A stretch of 64,000 nucleotides of DNA from contig NZ_CAMFIA010000009.1 of NCBI RefSeq assembly GCF_945952405.1, forward strand, positions 62,001 to 126,000. Reading direction: 5' to 3'. The position numbers and the translations under genes are program-made. Numbering within the stretch: the stretch's first letter is position 1; every line of letters begins with the position of its first letter. Below, piece by piece: positions 29,865 through 37,848 of this stretch. Origin of the DNA: an uncultured Stenotrophomonas sp. (GTDB lineage Bacteria; Pseudomonadota; Gammaproteobacteria; Xanthomonadales; Xanthomonadaceae). Below the pieces are notes generated by a model. The model was not told the origin of the DNA, did not search any database, and was given only the letters and a program-made list of their open reading frames with translations.

Positions 29865-30239
29865 ATGATCACGCGCGCGATGGTGGTGATGGGGGTGATC
29901 AGTGTCGTGCTGGCCAGCAGTGGCTGCGCGATGGAATGGGTGAGGATGGATGCAGCGGCACCGCCGTTCGGTGCCACCCACGCGGGGTGCCGGGCCCAGG
30001 CCGGCGAGCACTGGCCGGTACGGAACGAAGTGGCCACGCGCACGGTCTACGAGGACCAGCGGGTGCCTTGCAGGATCGATGAAGTCTGCGCCATTGACGG
30101 CAAGTACAACCTGGTGCCGATGCCGAAACTGGAGAGCTACATCGTCGACGTCAATGCCTCCGACCGCAGCAGCGAGTTCGGTGACTGCATGGCCGGTGCC
30201 GGCTGGCAGCAGCAGCTCATCTGGTTCAACCGCCGCTAG
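29865..30239 (+). CDS. Cys-rich lipoprotein, family copy 2
   Basis: 124-aa lipoprotein, paralogue of the gene at 29199. The start is the ATG at 29865 (ACAGGAGAA ahead); the signal peptide ends at the lipobox VVLASSGC (Cys21). The mature region keeps all four conserved Cys and the motifs HWPVRNEVATRTVY, AIDGKYN and LESYIVDVN, ending GDCMAGAGWQQQLIWFNRR. Function is unknown. Expression from the same kind of upstream repeat as copy 1 is likely. Confidence 0.75.
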   Translation: MITRAMVVMGVISVVLASSGCAMEWVRMDAAAPPFGATHAGCRAQAGEHWPVRNEVATRTVYEDQRVPCRIDEVCAIDGKYNLVPMPKLESYIVDVNASDRSSEFGDCMAGAGWQQQLIWFNRR

Positions 30240-30331
30240 CCGAGAGCGGTACAGCGGACGGCAGCGGCTCGACCGATTACGACGAAACCGGACGCGGCGC
30301 AGTGATGCCGCGACATGGCAGGGAAAGAACG

Positions 30332-30534
30332 ATGGCGATGGGGATGTGCATGCGAATGGCCGTTGCGGCGGCGCTTGCGCTGTTGACCGGCGGTTGTGCG
30401 ACCGAAAGATGATGATGCCCAGGACCAAACGCCACACCGTGGACGTCAACGCCAAGCAGAACTACGAGCACTTCATGGGCTGCATGGGGGGCGCAGGCTG
30501 GATACAGAAAACCCTCTGGTTTGGCCGCAGATGA
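30332..30534 (+). pseudogene. Truncated third member of the lipoprotein family
   Basis: ATG at 30332 encodes an intact signal peptide and lipobox (LALLTGGC) but stops after 26 codons. In another frame, from 30409 to 30534, the family C-terminus continues (HTVDVNAKQNYEHFMGCMGG then a GW motif and LWFGRR). The middle, with WPV-NEVATRTVY and DGKYN, is missing. This looks like an internal deletion with frameshift, leaving two overlapping remnants (ATGA overlap at 30409-30412). Confidence 0.65.
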
Positions 30535-30571
30535 TCATCGTCGGGCGCCTTGGTCGCTGGCAATGACCCTC

Positions 30572-30594
30572 ATCCACGCATGGCGCGGATCTAC
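30572..30594 (-). repeat. GTAG-headed REP (SMAG-like) hairpin
   Basis: ATCCACGC ATG GCGCGGAT followed by CTAC; one arm base differs from 16547. It opens the repeat block that also contains the second composite element. Confidence 0.7.
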
Positions 30595-30604
30595 CGTGTC
30601 GACC

Positions 30605-30668
30605 AAGGTCGACACCCACCAACGTGGATCTACTGCAAGGTCGACACCCACCAACGTGGATTTACTGC
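30605..30668 (+). repeat. Two tandem 32-base repeats
   Basis: Units 30605-30636 and 30637-30668, each AAGGTCGACACCCACCAACG followed by TGGATCTACTGC or TGGATTTACTGC (one base different). The units contain GTCGAC and a half-REP (GTGGATCTAC). Too few and too regular with the REP family to be a CRISPR. Confidence 0.8.
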
Positions 30669-30691
30669 ACGCGCCAGCGGACGTCGGAGGT

Positions 30692-30789
30692 GGGGCGGGT
30701 TGGGTTCGCGGGGGTGTCCGCGGCATGCATGCCGCGGCCAATCCCCTGGGACGGATTCACGGCGTCCCCCCGCGAACCCAACCCGTCCC
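30692..30789. repeat. Composite long-stem element, copy 2
   Basis: Arms 30696-30714 and 30767-30785 pair perfectly over 19 bp, and extend to 23 with one G-T pair. The enclosed 52 bases (30715-30766) closely match the 52-base centre of the copy at 16594, including the nested CCGCGGCAT / ATGCCGCGG hairpin. The arms differ in sequence from copy 1 but are complementary to each other. Confidence 0.75.
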
Positions 30790-30868
30790 GTCAGGCTCTC
30801 AGTCCAGCTGTTGCTGTTGACGTTGCTCCAGCGGGTGCAGGGCCGCAGGCCATGCAATGCAAAAAACC

Positions 30869-32296
30869 CTACTTCACCCGCAGGCGACTGTGCCTGAAGC
30901 CGTAGCAGAAATAGATCACGAAGCCGACGAAGGTCCACACGCCCATCAGCATCCAGTTGTGCATCGTCATCGCCGACAGCAGGGCCAGGCAGCTGAGTAC
31001 GCCCAGGCTGCAGATCAGCCACGCCATCGGCATGCGGAACGGACGCGGCAGGTCCGGCTGGGTGCGGCGCAGGATCAGCACGCCGGCGCAGACCGCGGCG
31101 AACGCGATCAGTGTGCCCATCGAAGTCAGTTCGCCGAGGATGTCCAGCGGGAACAGCGCCGCCAGCAGCGCGATGCCGATACCGGTGATCACCGTGTTGA
31201 TGTGCGGGGTGCGGTACTTCGGATGGATCTTGGTGAACACCGGCGGCAGCAGGCCGTCGCGGCCCATGATCATGAAGATGCGCGGCTGGCCGATGATCAT
31301 CACCAGCACCACCGAGGACAGGCCGACCAGTGCACCGACCTCGACCACCCAGCGCAGCCAGCCCAGCTGCGGATGCGCGGCCACCGCGGTCACCACCGGC
31401 TCGTCGGTACCCAGCAGCTGGAACGGCACCAGGCCGGTCATCACCGCCGCCATCGCGATGTACAGCACGGTGCAGACCACCAGCGACAGCATCATGCCGA
31501 TCGGCATGTCGCGCTGCGGGTTCTTCGATTCCTGCGCCGCCACCGACACCGCCTCGAAGCCGATGTAGGCGAAGAACACCATGGCCGCGCCACGCAGTAC
31601 GCCTTCCATGCCGTACTTGCCCGGGCCTTCGTTGGCCGGGATGAACGGGGTCCAGTTGCTGGTGTCCACGTATTTCCAGCCGACCACGATGACCAGCACG
31701 ATCAGGCCGGTCTTCAGCACGACCATCGCCATGTTCATGGCCGAGGACTTGCTGATGCCGACGTAGCACAGCCAGGTGAGCAGCAGCACCAGCGCAGCGG
31801 CCGGCAGGTTGGCGATCGCGCCGGTCGGGCGCAGCTGTGCGTCCAGCGGGGCACTGACCAGCGCGGCGGGGAGATGGATGTCGAACTGGCTGAGCAGGCT
31901 GAGGAAGTAGCCGGTCCAGCTGACCGCGACCGCCGACGCCGAGACCCCGTACTCGAGCACCAGCATCCAGCCGATGAACCAGGCCGAGAGCTCGCCGAAG
32001 GTGGCGTAGGTGTAGGTGTAGGCGCTGCCGGAGACCGGCACCATCGAGGCGAACTCGGCGTAGGCCAGTGCGCAGAAGGCGCAGCAGATGGCGGCCAGCA
32101 CGAAGGACAGCATGATCGCCGGGCCGGCGTGGTTGGCGGCAGCCTGGCCGGTGATGACGAAGATGCCGCCGCCGATCACCGCGCCGATGCCGAGGGCGGT
32201 CAGCCCCCAGGGGCCGAGGTGGCGGCGCAGGCTCAGGCCGTTGGCGTCTTCATGGGCGGCATGCGGGTGCTTGGTGGCCCACAGTTGCTTGAACAT
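30869..32296 (-). CDS. APC-family amino acid permease (CAT-like), copy 1
   Basis: 475-aa inner-membrane transporter with about 12-14 helices of the amino acid-polyamine-organocation superfamily, cationic-amino-acid-transporter-like. The conserved helix-1 motif is GIGAVIGGGIFVITGQAAA, and helix 3 carries YAEFASMVPVSGSAYTYTY. Start MFKQLWATKHP at 32296. Substrate unknown. A paralogue with nearly the same helix-1 motif lies 82 bases upstream on the same strand, separated by two hairpins, so the two may be expressed separately. Confidence 0.85.
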   Translation of the reverse strand: MFKQLWATKHPHAAHEDANGLSLRRHLGPWGLTALGIGAVIGGGIFVITGQAAANHAGPAIMLSFVLAAICCAFCALAYAEFASMVPVSGSAYTYTYATFGELSAWFIGWMLVLEYGVSASAVAVSWTGYFLSLLSQFDIHLPAALVSAPLDAQLRPTGAIANLPAAALVLLLTWLCYVGISKSSAMNMAMVVLKTGLIVLVIVVGWKYVDTSNWTPFIPANEGPGKYGMEGVLRGAAMVFFAYIGFEAVSVAAQESKNPQRDMPIGMMLSLVVCTVLYIAMAAVMTGLVPFQLLGTDEPVVTAVAAHPQLGWLRWVVEVGALVGLSSVVLVMIIGQPRIFMIMGRDGLLPPVFTKIHPKYRTPHINTVITGIGIALLAALFPLDILGELTSMGTLIAFAAVCAGVLILRRTQPDLPRPFRMPMAWLICSLGVLSCLALLSAMTMHNWMLMGVWTFVGFVIYFCYGFRHSRLRVK

Positions 32297-32315
32297 GTGT
32301 GGTGGTCTTGTCGAA

Positions 32316-32335
32316 GCGCGCCGCATCCGGCGCGC
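32316..32335. terminator. Hairpin between the two permease genes
   Basis: Perfect 8-bp stem GCGCGCCG / CGGCGCGC with a 4-base loop, just ahead of the copy 1 start. It may attenuate read-through from copy 2. Confidence 0.45.
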
Positions 32336-32344
32336 GGGGAAAAC

Positions 32345-32369
32345 GGACGGGCCGGCGCAAGGCCGGCCC
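32345..32369 (-). terminator. Probable terminator of permease copy 2
   Basis: Stem GGGCCGGC / GCCGGCCC (32349-32356 and 32362-32369) with a 5-base loop, 9 bases after the copy 2 stop. On the minus strand it is followed by GTCCGTTTTCC. Confidence 0.6.
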
Positions 32370-32378
32370 GTAGGCGGA

Positions 32379-33854
32379 TCAGGGGGACTTGGCCAGCTTG
32401 CTGTTGCGGATGCCGTAGCCCAGGTAGATCAGCAGGCCGAGCAGCGTCCAGCCGACGAACAGGTGCCAGTGCACCACGAACGCCTGCCAGAACAGGAACA
32501 GGCAGGTGGCCGCGCCGAGCGGGCAGATGATCCACACCGCCGGCACGCGGAACGGGCGATGCAGTTCCGGCCGGGTATAGCGCAGCACCAGCACGCCGAT
32601 GCAGACCGTGGCGAAGGCCAGCAGGGTCCCCATCGAGACCAGCTCGCCGAGCACGTTCAACGGCACCAGGCCGGCCAGCGCGGCGGCGATTACGCCGACC
32701 ACGATCGTGGCCCAGTACGGGGTGCGGAAGCGGGCGTGGACCTTGCCGAAGAACTTCGGCAGCAGGCCGTCGCGCGAGATGGTGTAGGCGATGCGGGTCT
32801 GGCCCATCATCATCACCAGCACCACCGAGGACAGGCCGGCGATGGCGCCGATCTCGACCAGGGTCTTCAGCCAGGCCAGGGTCGGGTAGGGCTCGAGGGC
32901 GGTGGCCACCGGCTTGTCGGTGCCCAGCAGGTGGTACGGCATCATGCCGGTCAGCACCGCGCAGACGATGATGTAGACGATGGTGCACACGGCCAGCGAG
33001 CCGAGCAGGCCGATCGGCATGTTGCGCTGCGGGTCCTTGGTCTCGCCGGCCGCGGTGGAGACCGCGTCGAAGCCGATGTAGGCGAAGAACACGATGGTGG
33101 CCGCGCGGAAGATGCCGCTCCAGCCGAACTCACCCGGCACGCCGGTGTTTTCCGGAATGAACGGGTGCCAGTTGGCCGGGTCGATGTGGGCCGCGCCGAT
33201 GCCGATGAACAGGCAGATGACGGTGACCTTGATCGCCACGATGATCGCGTTGACGAAGGCCGACTGGGTCACGCCCACGTACAGCAGGCCGGACACCGCC
33301 GCCACGATCAGCACCGCCGGCAGGTTGAACAGCTTGCCGGACGATTCGAACTCGCTGCCGGTCCAGGCGATGGGCGCTGCACTGAGCAGGTCCGGGAACG
33401 GCATGTGCAGCGTGGTGGTGATGAAGCTGATCAGGTACGCCGACCAGCCCACCGCGACGGAGGCCGAGGCGAACAGGTATTCCAGCACCAGGCACCAGCC
33501 GATGAACCAGGCCATGCCTTCGCCGAGGGTGGCGTAGGAGTAGGAGTAGGCGCTGCCGGAGACCGGCATCATCGCCGCGAACTCGGCGTAGCACAGGCCC
33601 GCCAGGGCGCAGGCGAAGCCGGCCAGCACGAACGACAGCATCACTGCCGGGCCGGCGTGGTTGGCCGCGGCCTGGCCGGTCAGCACGAAGATACCAGCGC
33701 CGATCACCGCACCCACGCCAAGCAGGATGAGGTGTTTAGCCGTGAGGGTCCGTTTCAACGTGGCTTCGCCGTCCAGGCTGCCTTCGATGGGTTCGCCGGC
33801 ATCGACGTGCCCGGCCGGTTGGACCGGCTTGACCCTCAACAGAGCTTTCAGCAT
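32379..33854 (-). CDS. APC-family amino acid permease (CAT-like), copy 2
   Basis: 491-aa paralogue of the preceding gene, with GVGAVIGAGIFVLTGQAAA in helix 1 and YAEFAAMMPVSGSAYSYSY in helix 3. An additional hydrophilic N-terminus (MLKALLRVKPVQPAGHV) precedes helix 1. The start is the ATG at 33854; further upstream the open frame runs into the region of the divergent Nudix gene and is not family-like. The two permeases probably arose by tandem duplication. Basic amino acids are the usual family substrates, but this is an inference. Confidence 0.85.
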   Translation of the reverse strand: MLKALLRVKPVQPAGHVDAGEPIEGSLDGEATLKRTLTAKHLILLGVGAVIGAGIFVLTGQAAANHAGPAVMLSFVLAGFACALAGLCYAEFAAMMPVSGSAYSYSYATLGEGMAWFIGWCLVLEYLFASASVAVGWSAYLISFITTTLHMPFPDLLSAAPIAWTGSEFESSGKLFNLPAVLIVAAVSGLLYVGVTQSAFVNAIIVAIKVTVICLFIGIGAAHIDPANWHPFIPENTGVPGEFGWSGIFRAATIVFFAYIGFDAVSTAAGETKDPQRNMPIGLLGSLAVCTIVYIIVCAVLTGMMPYHLLGTDKPVATALEPYPTLAWLKTLVEIGAIAGLSSVVLVMMMGQTRIAYTISRDGLLPKFFGKVHARFRTPYWATIVVGVIAAALAGLVPLNVLGELVSMGTLLAFATVCIGVLVLRYTRPELHRPFRVPAVWIICPLGAATCLFLFWQAFVVHWHLFVGWTLLGLLIYLGYGIRNSKLAKSP

Positions 33855-34031
33855 GCAGTACTTCCTAGTGATCGGATGGAGTGGGCGGCCGATACGTTGC
33901 CGGTCGCCTTGAATGGTGAAGGCCGCGCGAACGGCCCGCTGTACCTTAGCCAAAGCTGAAGCCAACGCACAAGCGCAATCGCAACAATGAACGGCGATAA
34001 TGAGCAGTATTTTTCCAGACCCCGCCCATTC

Positions 34032-34601
34032 ATGAGCCAGACCGCCGAAACCCTTGCCGTGCTTGACGATCGCCTGCGTGGCCTGTTGCGGGACTATGCC
34101 CGCCGTGAGCCGGCCCACGACGCGCTGGCTGCCGAATTCGGCACATTGCTGGACGATCCGGAAGATCCGTTCCGCCGCGAGCGCCTGGCCGGCCACTTCA
34201 CCGCCAGCTGCTGGCTGGTCAGTGCCGACGGCCAGCGCCTGCTGCTGACCCACCACCGCAAGCTGCAGCGCTGGCTGCAGCTGGGCGGCCACGCCGACGG
34301 CGACCGCGATCTGGCCCGGGTGGCGTTGAAGGAAGCCGAAGAGGAATCGGGCCTGGCGGGCCTGGTGCTGGAAGACCCGGCCATCTACGACCTCGACAAG
34401 CACTGGATTCCGGAGCGCAAGGAGGTGCCGGGGCACTGGCATTACGACGTGCGGTTCGTGATCCGGGCGCTGGGTGGCGAGGAGGTGGTGCTCAGCGAGG
34501 AATCGCTGGACCTGGCCTGGCGGCCGGTCAGCGCGATTGCCGATGACCCGCACGCCGACGAATCCCTGCAGCGCATGGCGCGCCGCTGGCTGGCCCGCTG
34601 A
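34032..34601 (+). CDS. Nudix hydrolase
   Basis: 189-aa protein with a Nudix fold. The Nudix box is GGHADGDRDLARVALKEAEEESGL: the GG, the EE metal-binding pair and the final G are present, while the usual first Glu and the Arg of REUxEE are replaced (Asp region and Lys), so substrate or metal handling may be altered. WLQLGGHADG and HYDVRFVIRA are typical of the ADP-ribose/NUDT-like branch. The start is ATG 34032 (MSQTAETLAVLDD); an in-frame ATG at 33987 is an alternative. No strong Shine-Dalgarno precedes either. Confidence 0.82.
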   Translation: MSQTAETLAVLDDRLRGLLRDYARREPAHDALAAEFGTLLDDPEDPFRRERLAGHFTASCWLVSADGQRLLLTHHRKLQRWLQLGGHADGDRDLARVALKEAEEESGLAGLVLEDPAIYDLDKHWIPERKEVPGHWHYDVRFVIRALGGEEVVLSEESLDLAWRPVSAIADDPHADESLQRMARRWLAR

Positions 34602-34606
34602 ACTGA

Positions 34607-34673
34607 AAAAAGGGGACGGAGGGGATTAAGTCGTTTGTGCCACAAACGACTTAATCCCCTCCGTCCCCTTTTT
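34607..34673. terminator. 67-bp inverted-repeat bidirectional terminator, copy 2
   Basis: Perfect 33-bp arms (34607-34639 and 34641-34673) around a central C; it is the exact reverse complement of copy 1 at 26886-26952. It lies between the Nudix stop and the serA stop (3 bases away), so it again separates convergent genes and offers an A/T tract on both sides. Confidence 0.88.
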
Positions 34674-34676
34674 GGG

Positions 34677-35918
34677 TCAGTAGAGGATGCGGGTGCGCAG
34701 GGTGCCGGGGATGGCGGCCAGCTCGTCGCGTACGGCGGCGGCCTGCTCTTCGCTGGCGGTGATGTCGATCACCACGTAGCCCACCTTCGGGTCGGTGCGC
34801 AGGAACTGGCCGTCGATGTTGACGTTGTGGCGCGAGAAGATCTCGTTGACCCGCGACAGCACGCCCGGCACGTTCTGGTGGATGTGCAGCAGGCGCAGGC
34901 TGTCGGCGTGCTCGGGCAGCGTCACTTCCGGGAAGTTGACCGCCGACAGGGTGCTGCCGTTGTCGCTGTAGCGCACCAGCTTGGCCGCCACTTCCACGCC
35001 GATGTTGTCCTGCGCTTCCAGCGTGCTGCCGCCCACGTGCGGGGTCAGGATCACGTTGTCGTGGCGGGTCAGCGGCGATTCGAAGATATCGCCGTTGCCC
35101 TTCGGCTCGACCGGGAACACGTCCAGCGCGGCGCCGCCCAGGTGCTCGCTGGCCAGTGCCGCATCCAGCGCGGCGATGTCGACTACGGTGCCGCGGGCGG
35201 CGTTGATCAGGTGCGCGCCCTTGCGCATCCTGGCCAGCTCGGTGCTGCCGATCATCCACTGCGTGGACGGGGTCTCCGGCACATGCAGGGTGACGATGTC
35301 GGCACGCGCCAGCAGGTCGTCCAGGCTCGCCGCCGCGCGCGCGTTGCCCAGCGCCAGCTTGGTTTCCACGTCGTGGAAGATCACCTGCATGCCCAGCGCC
35401 TCGGCCAGCACGCCGACCTGGGTGCCGATGTGGCCGTAACCGATGATGCCCAGGGTCTTGCCGCGCACTTCATGGCTGCCGTTGGCCGATTTCGACCAGC
35501 CACCACGATGGCATTCGGCGTTCTTCTGTGGGATGCCGCGGGTCAGCATGATCGCTTCGGCGATCACCAGCTCGGCCACGCTGCGGGTGTTGGAATAGGG
35601 GGCGTTGAAGACCGGGATGCCGGCCAGCTCAGCCGCGTCCAGGTCCACCTGGTTGGTGCCGATGCAGAAGCAGCCCACCGCGATCAGGCGCTTGGCTTCG
35701 GCCAGCACCTCGGCGCTGAGCTGGGTGCGCGAACGGATGCCGACGATGTGCGCCTCGGCAATGCGCGCCTTCAGTTCGTCCTCGGGCAGCGCTTTGGTGT
35801 GCGCTTCGATCTGGCTGTAGCCGGCGGCGCTGAACACCTCCACGGCGGTCTGGCTGACCCCCTCCAGCAACAGCACGCGGATATCCTGCTTCGGGAACGA
35901 GGTCTTCTTCGGCGACAT
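34677..35918 (-). CDS. serA: D-3-phosphoglycerate dehydrogenase
   Basis: 413-aa NAD-dependent enzyme opening serine synthesis. It also reduces 2-ketoglutarate to D-2-hydroxyglutarate. Domains: substrate-binding (residues about 1-110 and 300-330), Rossmann domain with GIIGYGHIGTQVG, the catalytic Arg region INAARGTVVD, Glu in the VFPVEP region and His in LTPHVGGST, then a C-terminal ACT domain (about 340-413; HIHQNVPGVLSRVNEIFS) for serine feedback. Start MSPKKTSFPKQDIRVLLLEG at 35918. It is divergent from the flavoenzyme at 36088, a pairing with metabolic meaning. Confidence 0.94.
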   Translation of the reverse strand: MSPKKTSFPKQDIRVLLLEGVSQTAVEVFSAAGYSQIEAHTKALPEDELKARIAEAHIVGIRSRTQLSAEVLAEAKRLIAVGCFCIGTNQVDLDAAELAGIPVFNAPYSNTRSVAELVIAEAIMLTRGIPQKNAECHRGGWSKSANGSHEVRGKTLGIIGYGHIGTQVGVLAEALGMQVIFHDVETKLALGNARAAASLDDLLARADIVTLHVPETPSTQWMIGSTELARMRKGAHLINAARGTVVDIAALDAALASEHLGGAALDVFPVEPKGNGDIFESPLTRHDNVILTPHVGGSTLEAQDNIGVEVAAKLVRYSDNGSTLSAVNFPEVTLPEHADSLRLLHIHQNVPGVLSRVNEIFSRHNVNIDGQFLRTDPKVGYVVIDITASEEQAAAVRDELAAIPGTLRTRILY

Positions 35919-36087
35919 GGGGCAGCACGGCCAGTGGGACAGGGGCTGACCACTATGCCAGATCGCCGCGCCCATGGTGCAGTGCGCAATTGGTTGCATC
36001 CGTAGCCATCTGCAATGGGGCGGGGCTGGACGCTGGGACGTGCCACTGGCACGCTTGCCTGCTCTTCACGCACCGCGCTGGACCGTC

Positions 36088-37476
36088 ATGACCGATTCCC
36101 GCATTGCCTCGCTGCAGCAGGCCTGTCCCGGCCTGAAGCTGAAGACCGACCCGGCCGACCTGGAGCATTACGGGCGCGACTGGACCCGTCGCTGGACGCC
36201 GGCGCCGCTGGCGATCGCGCTGCCGGCCACGGTCGATGAGGTGCAGGCGGTGATGCGCTGGAGTGCGGCCGAGGGCGTGGCGGTGGTGCCCTCGGGCGGC
36301 CGCACCGGCTTGTCCGGAGGTGCGGTGGCGGCCCACGGCGAGCTGGTGCTCAGCCTGGAAAGGATGAACAAGGCGCTGGCCTACGATGCGGTCGATCGCA
36401 CCCTGGTGGTGCAGGCCGGCATGCCGCTGGAGGCAGTGCACAACGCGGCGCTGGATCATGGCCTGATCTATCCGGTCGATTTCGCCGCCCGCGGGTCATG
36501 TTCGATCGGCGGCAACATCGCCACCAACGCCGGCGGCATCCGCGTGATCCGCTATGGCAACACCCGCGAGTGGATCGCTGGACTGAAAGTGGTCACCGCC
36601 GGTGGCGAGCTGCTGGAACTCAACAAGGGCCTGATCAAGAACTCCAGCGGCTACGACTTCCGCCAGTTGATGATCGGTTCGGAAGGGACGCTGGGGGTGA
36701 TCGTCGAGGCGACGCTGAAGCTGACCGATCCGCCGCCGGCCAGCAACGTGATGCTGCTGGCACTGCCCAGTTTCGAGGTGTTGATGCAGGTGTTCGCGGC
36801 GTTCCGCGCGCGCCTGCAGCTGCAGGCCTTCGAGTTCTTCACCGAGCGGGCGCTGCAACACGTGCTGGCCCACGGTGCGCAGGCGCCGTTCGACCAGGTG
36901 CACCCGTACTACGTGGTCACCGAGTTCGCTGCCAATGACGAGGCGCAGGAGGCCGCAGCGATGGCCGCCTTCGAGGACTGCATGGGCAATGGCTGGGTCA
37001 GCGACGGCGTGATCAGCGCCAGCGATGCCCAGGCGGCGCAGCTGTGGCGCCTGCGCGAAGGCATCACCGAAGCGCTTGCCCGCTACAAGCCCTACAAGAA
37101 CGATGTCTCGGTGCGGATCTCGGCGATGCCGGCGTTCCTGGCCGAGACCCAGGCGCTGATCGGCGAGGCCTATCCGCACTTCGACGTGGTCTGGTTCGGC
37201 CATATCGGCGACGGCAACCTGCATATCAACGTGCTCAAGCCGGACGACACCGCTGACGCCGATTTCGTGGCGCAATGCGAGCAGGTGACCAAGCTGCTGG
37301 CCCAGGTGCTGTCCCGGTTCGACGGCAGCATCTCGGCCGAGCATGGCATCGGCCTGGTCAAGAAGGGCTACCTGGACAGCACCCGCGGTGCCGCCGAGAT
37401 CGCCCTGATGAAGGCGGTCAAACGCGCGTTCGATCCCCAAGCGCGGCTGAATCCCGGAAAGCTGTTCGACGTTTGA
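36088..37476 (+). CDS. FAD-linked D-2-hydroxyglutarate dehydrogenase-type oxidase
   Basis: 462-aa flavoprotein of the GlcD/D2HGDH/D-lactate dehydrogenase family. The PCMH-type FAD domain includes VVPSGGRTGLSGGAV and GSCSIGGNIATNAGGIRVIRYG. The C-terminal substrate domain has GHIGDGNLHINVL (metal-binding His residues), EHGIGLVKKGYL and the terminal LNPGKLFDV. Divergent pairing with serA suggests it re-oxidises D-2-hydroxyglutarate made by SerA, passing electrons to an ETF or quinone. D-lactate is a possible alternative substrate. The start is ATG 36088; an upstream extension is not conserved in style. Confidence 0.88.
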   Translation: MTDSRIASLQQACPGLKLKTDPADLEHYGRDWTRRWTPAPLAIALPATVDEVQAVMRWSAAEGVAVVPSGGRTGLSGGAVAAHGELVLSLERMNKALAYDAVDRTLVVQAGMPLEAVHNAALDHGLIYPVDFAARGSCSIGGNIATNAGGIRVIRYGNTREWIAGLKVVTAGGELLELNKGLIKNSSGYDFRQLMIGSEGTLGVIVEATLKLTDPPPASNVMLLALPSFEVLMQVFAAFRARLQLQAFEFFTERALQHVLAHGAQAPFDQVHPYYVVTEFAANDEAQEAAAMAAFEDCMGNGWVSDGVISASDAQAAQLWRLREGITEALARYKPYKNDVSVRISAMPAFLAETQALIGEAYPHFDVVWFGHIGDGNLHINVLKPDDTADADFVAQCEQVTKLLAQVLSRFDGSISAEHGIGLVKKGYLDSTRGAAEIALMKAVKRAFDPQARLNPGKLFDV

Positions 37477-37538
37477 GCGGTAAAAACACCGTGGGCACCC
37501 GTTACGCTCCACGCTTCTTCTCAACTGGCCTCGACCCG

Positions 37539-37838
37539 ATGACCCGTCCGCTCCTGCTGCTCGCCCTGCTGTCCCTGCCGCTGGCCGGCTTTGCTTCCAG
37601 CTTCGCCGGCACCTCGGCCGGTTCGGCGACCGGTGCTTCGTCGGGCTCTTCGGCCAGCAGCTCGGGCGACGACAAGGTGGTGCAGGCCGCGCGCGATGAT
37701 GCCGCCGCCTTCGTTGCCAGCGACGGCCAGATCCGCGGCGCACGCCTGCAGGCCGCGCTGGTGCACCTGCGCCAGCAGAGTGCCGCCGCGCAGCAGCAGA
37801 GTGACCTGGAACTGGCGCGCACGCTGCTGGCGCGCTGA
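37539..37838 (+). CDS. DUF2388 family exported protein
   Basis: 99-aa secreted protein. The signal peptide (LLLLALLSLPLAGFA) is followed by a Ser/Gly-rich stretch and the family core GDDKVVQAARDDAAAFVASD, GQIRGARLQAALVHLR and DLELARTLLA. DUF2388 proteins occur mainly in Pseudomonas and Xanthomonads and often precede a DUF4105 gene, as here (10 bases apart). Function unknown. The ATG at 37539 starts the signal peptide. Confidence 0.8.
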   Translation: MTRPLLLLALLSLPLAGFASSFAGTSAGSATGASSGSSASSSGDDKVVQAARDDAAAFVASDGQIRGARLQAALVHLRQQSAAAQQQSDLELARTLLAR

Positions 37839-37848
37839 TCCTCGCCGC

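Larger units (their letters stand above)
30535..30868. other. Repeat-only intergenic region
   Basis: 334 bases with no gene. In order: a GTAG REP hairpin (30572-30594), two tandem 32-base units (30605-30668), the composite long-stem element copy 2 (30692-30789), and a stretch resembling the right arm of the 16718 repeat (GCTGTTGCT...GCGGGTGCAGGGC). It lies between the lipoprotein remnants and the convergent permease gene. Confidence 0.75.

Noticed and set aside
29438..30082. 214-codon plus-strand frame across the lipoprotein genes
   Set aside because: It overlaps both intact lipoprotein genes in another frame, without motifs or ribosome site, and crosses decayed repeat sequence.
30605..30668. 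Possible CRISPR array
   Set aside because: Only two directly adjacent 32-base units with no spacers; sequence belongs to the REP family and no cas gene is present.
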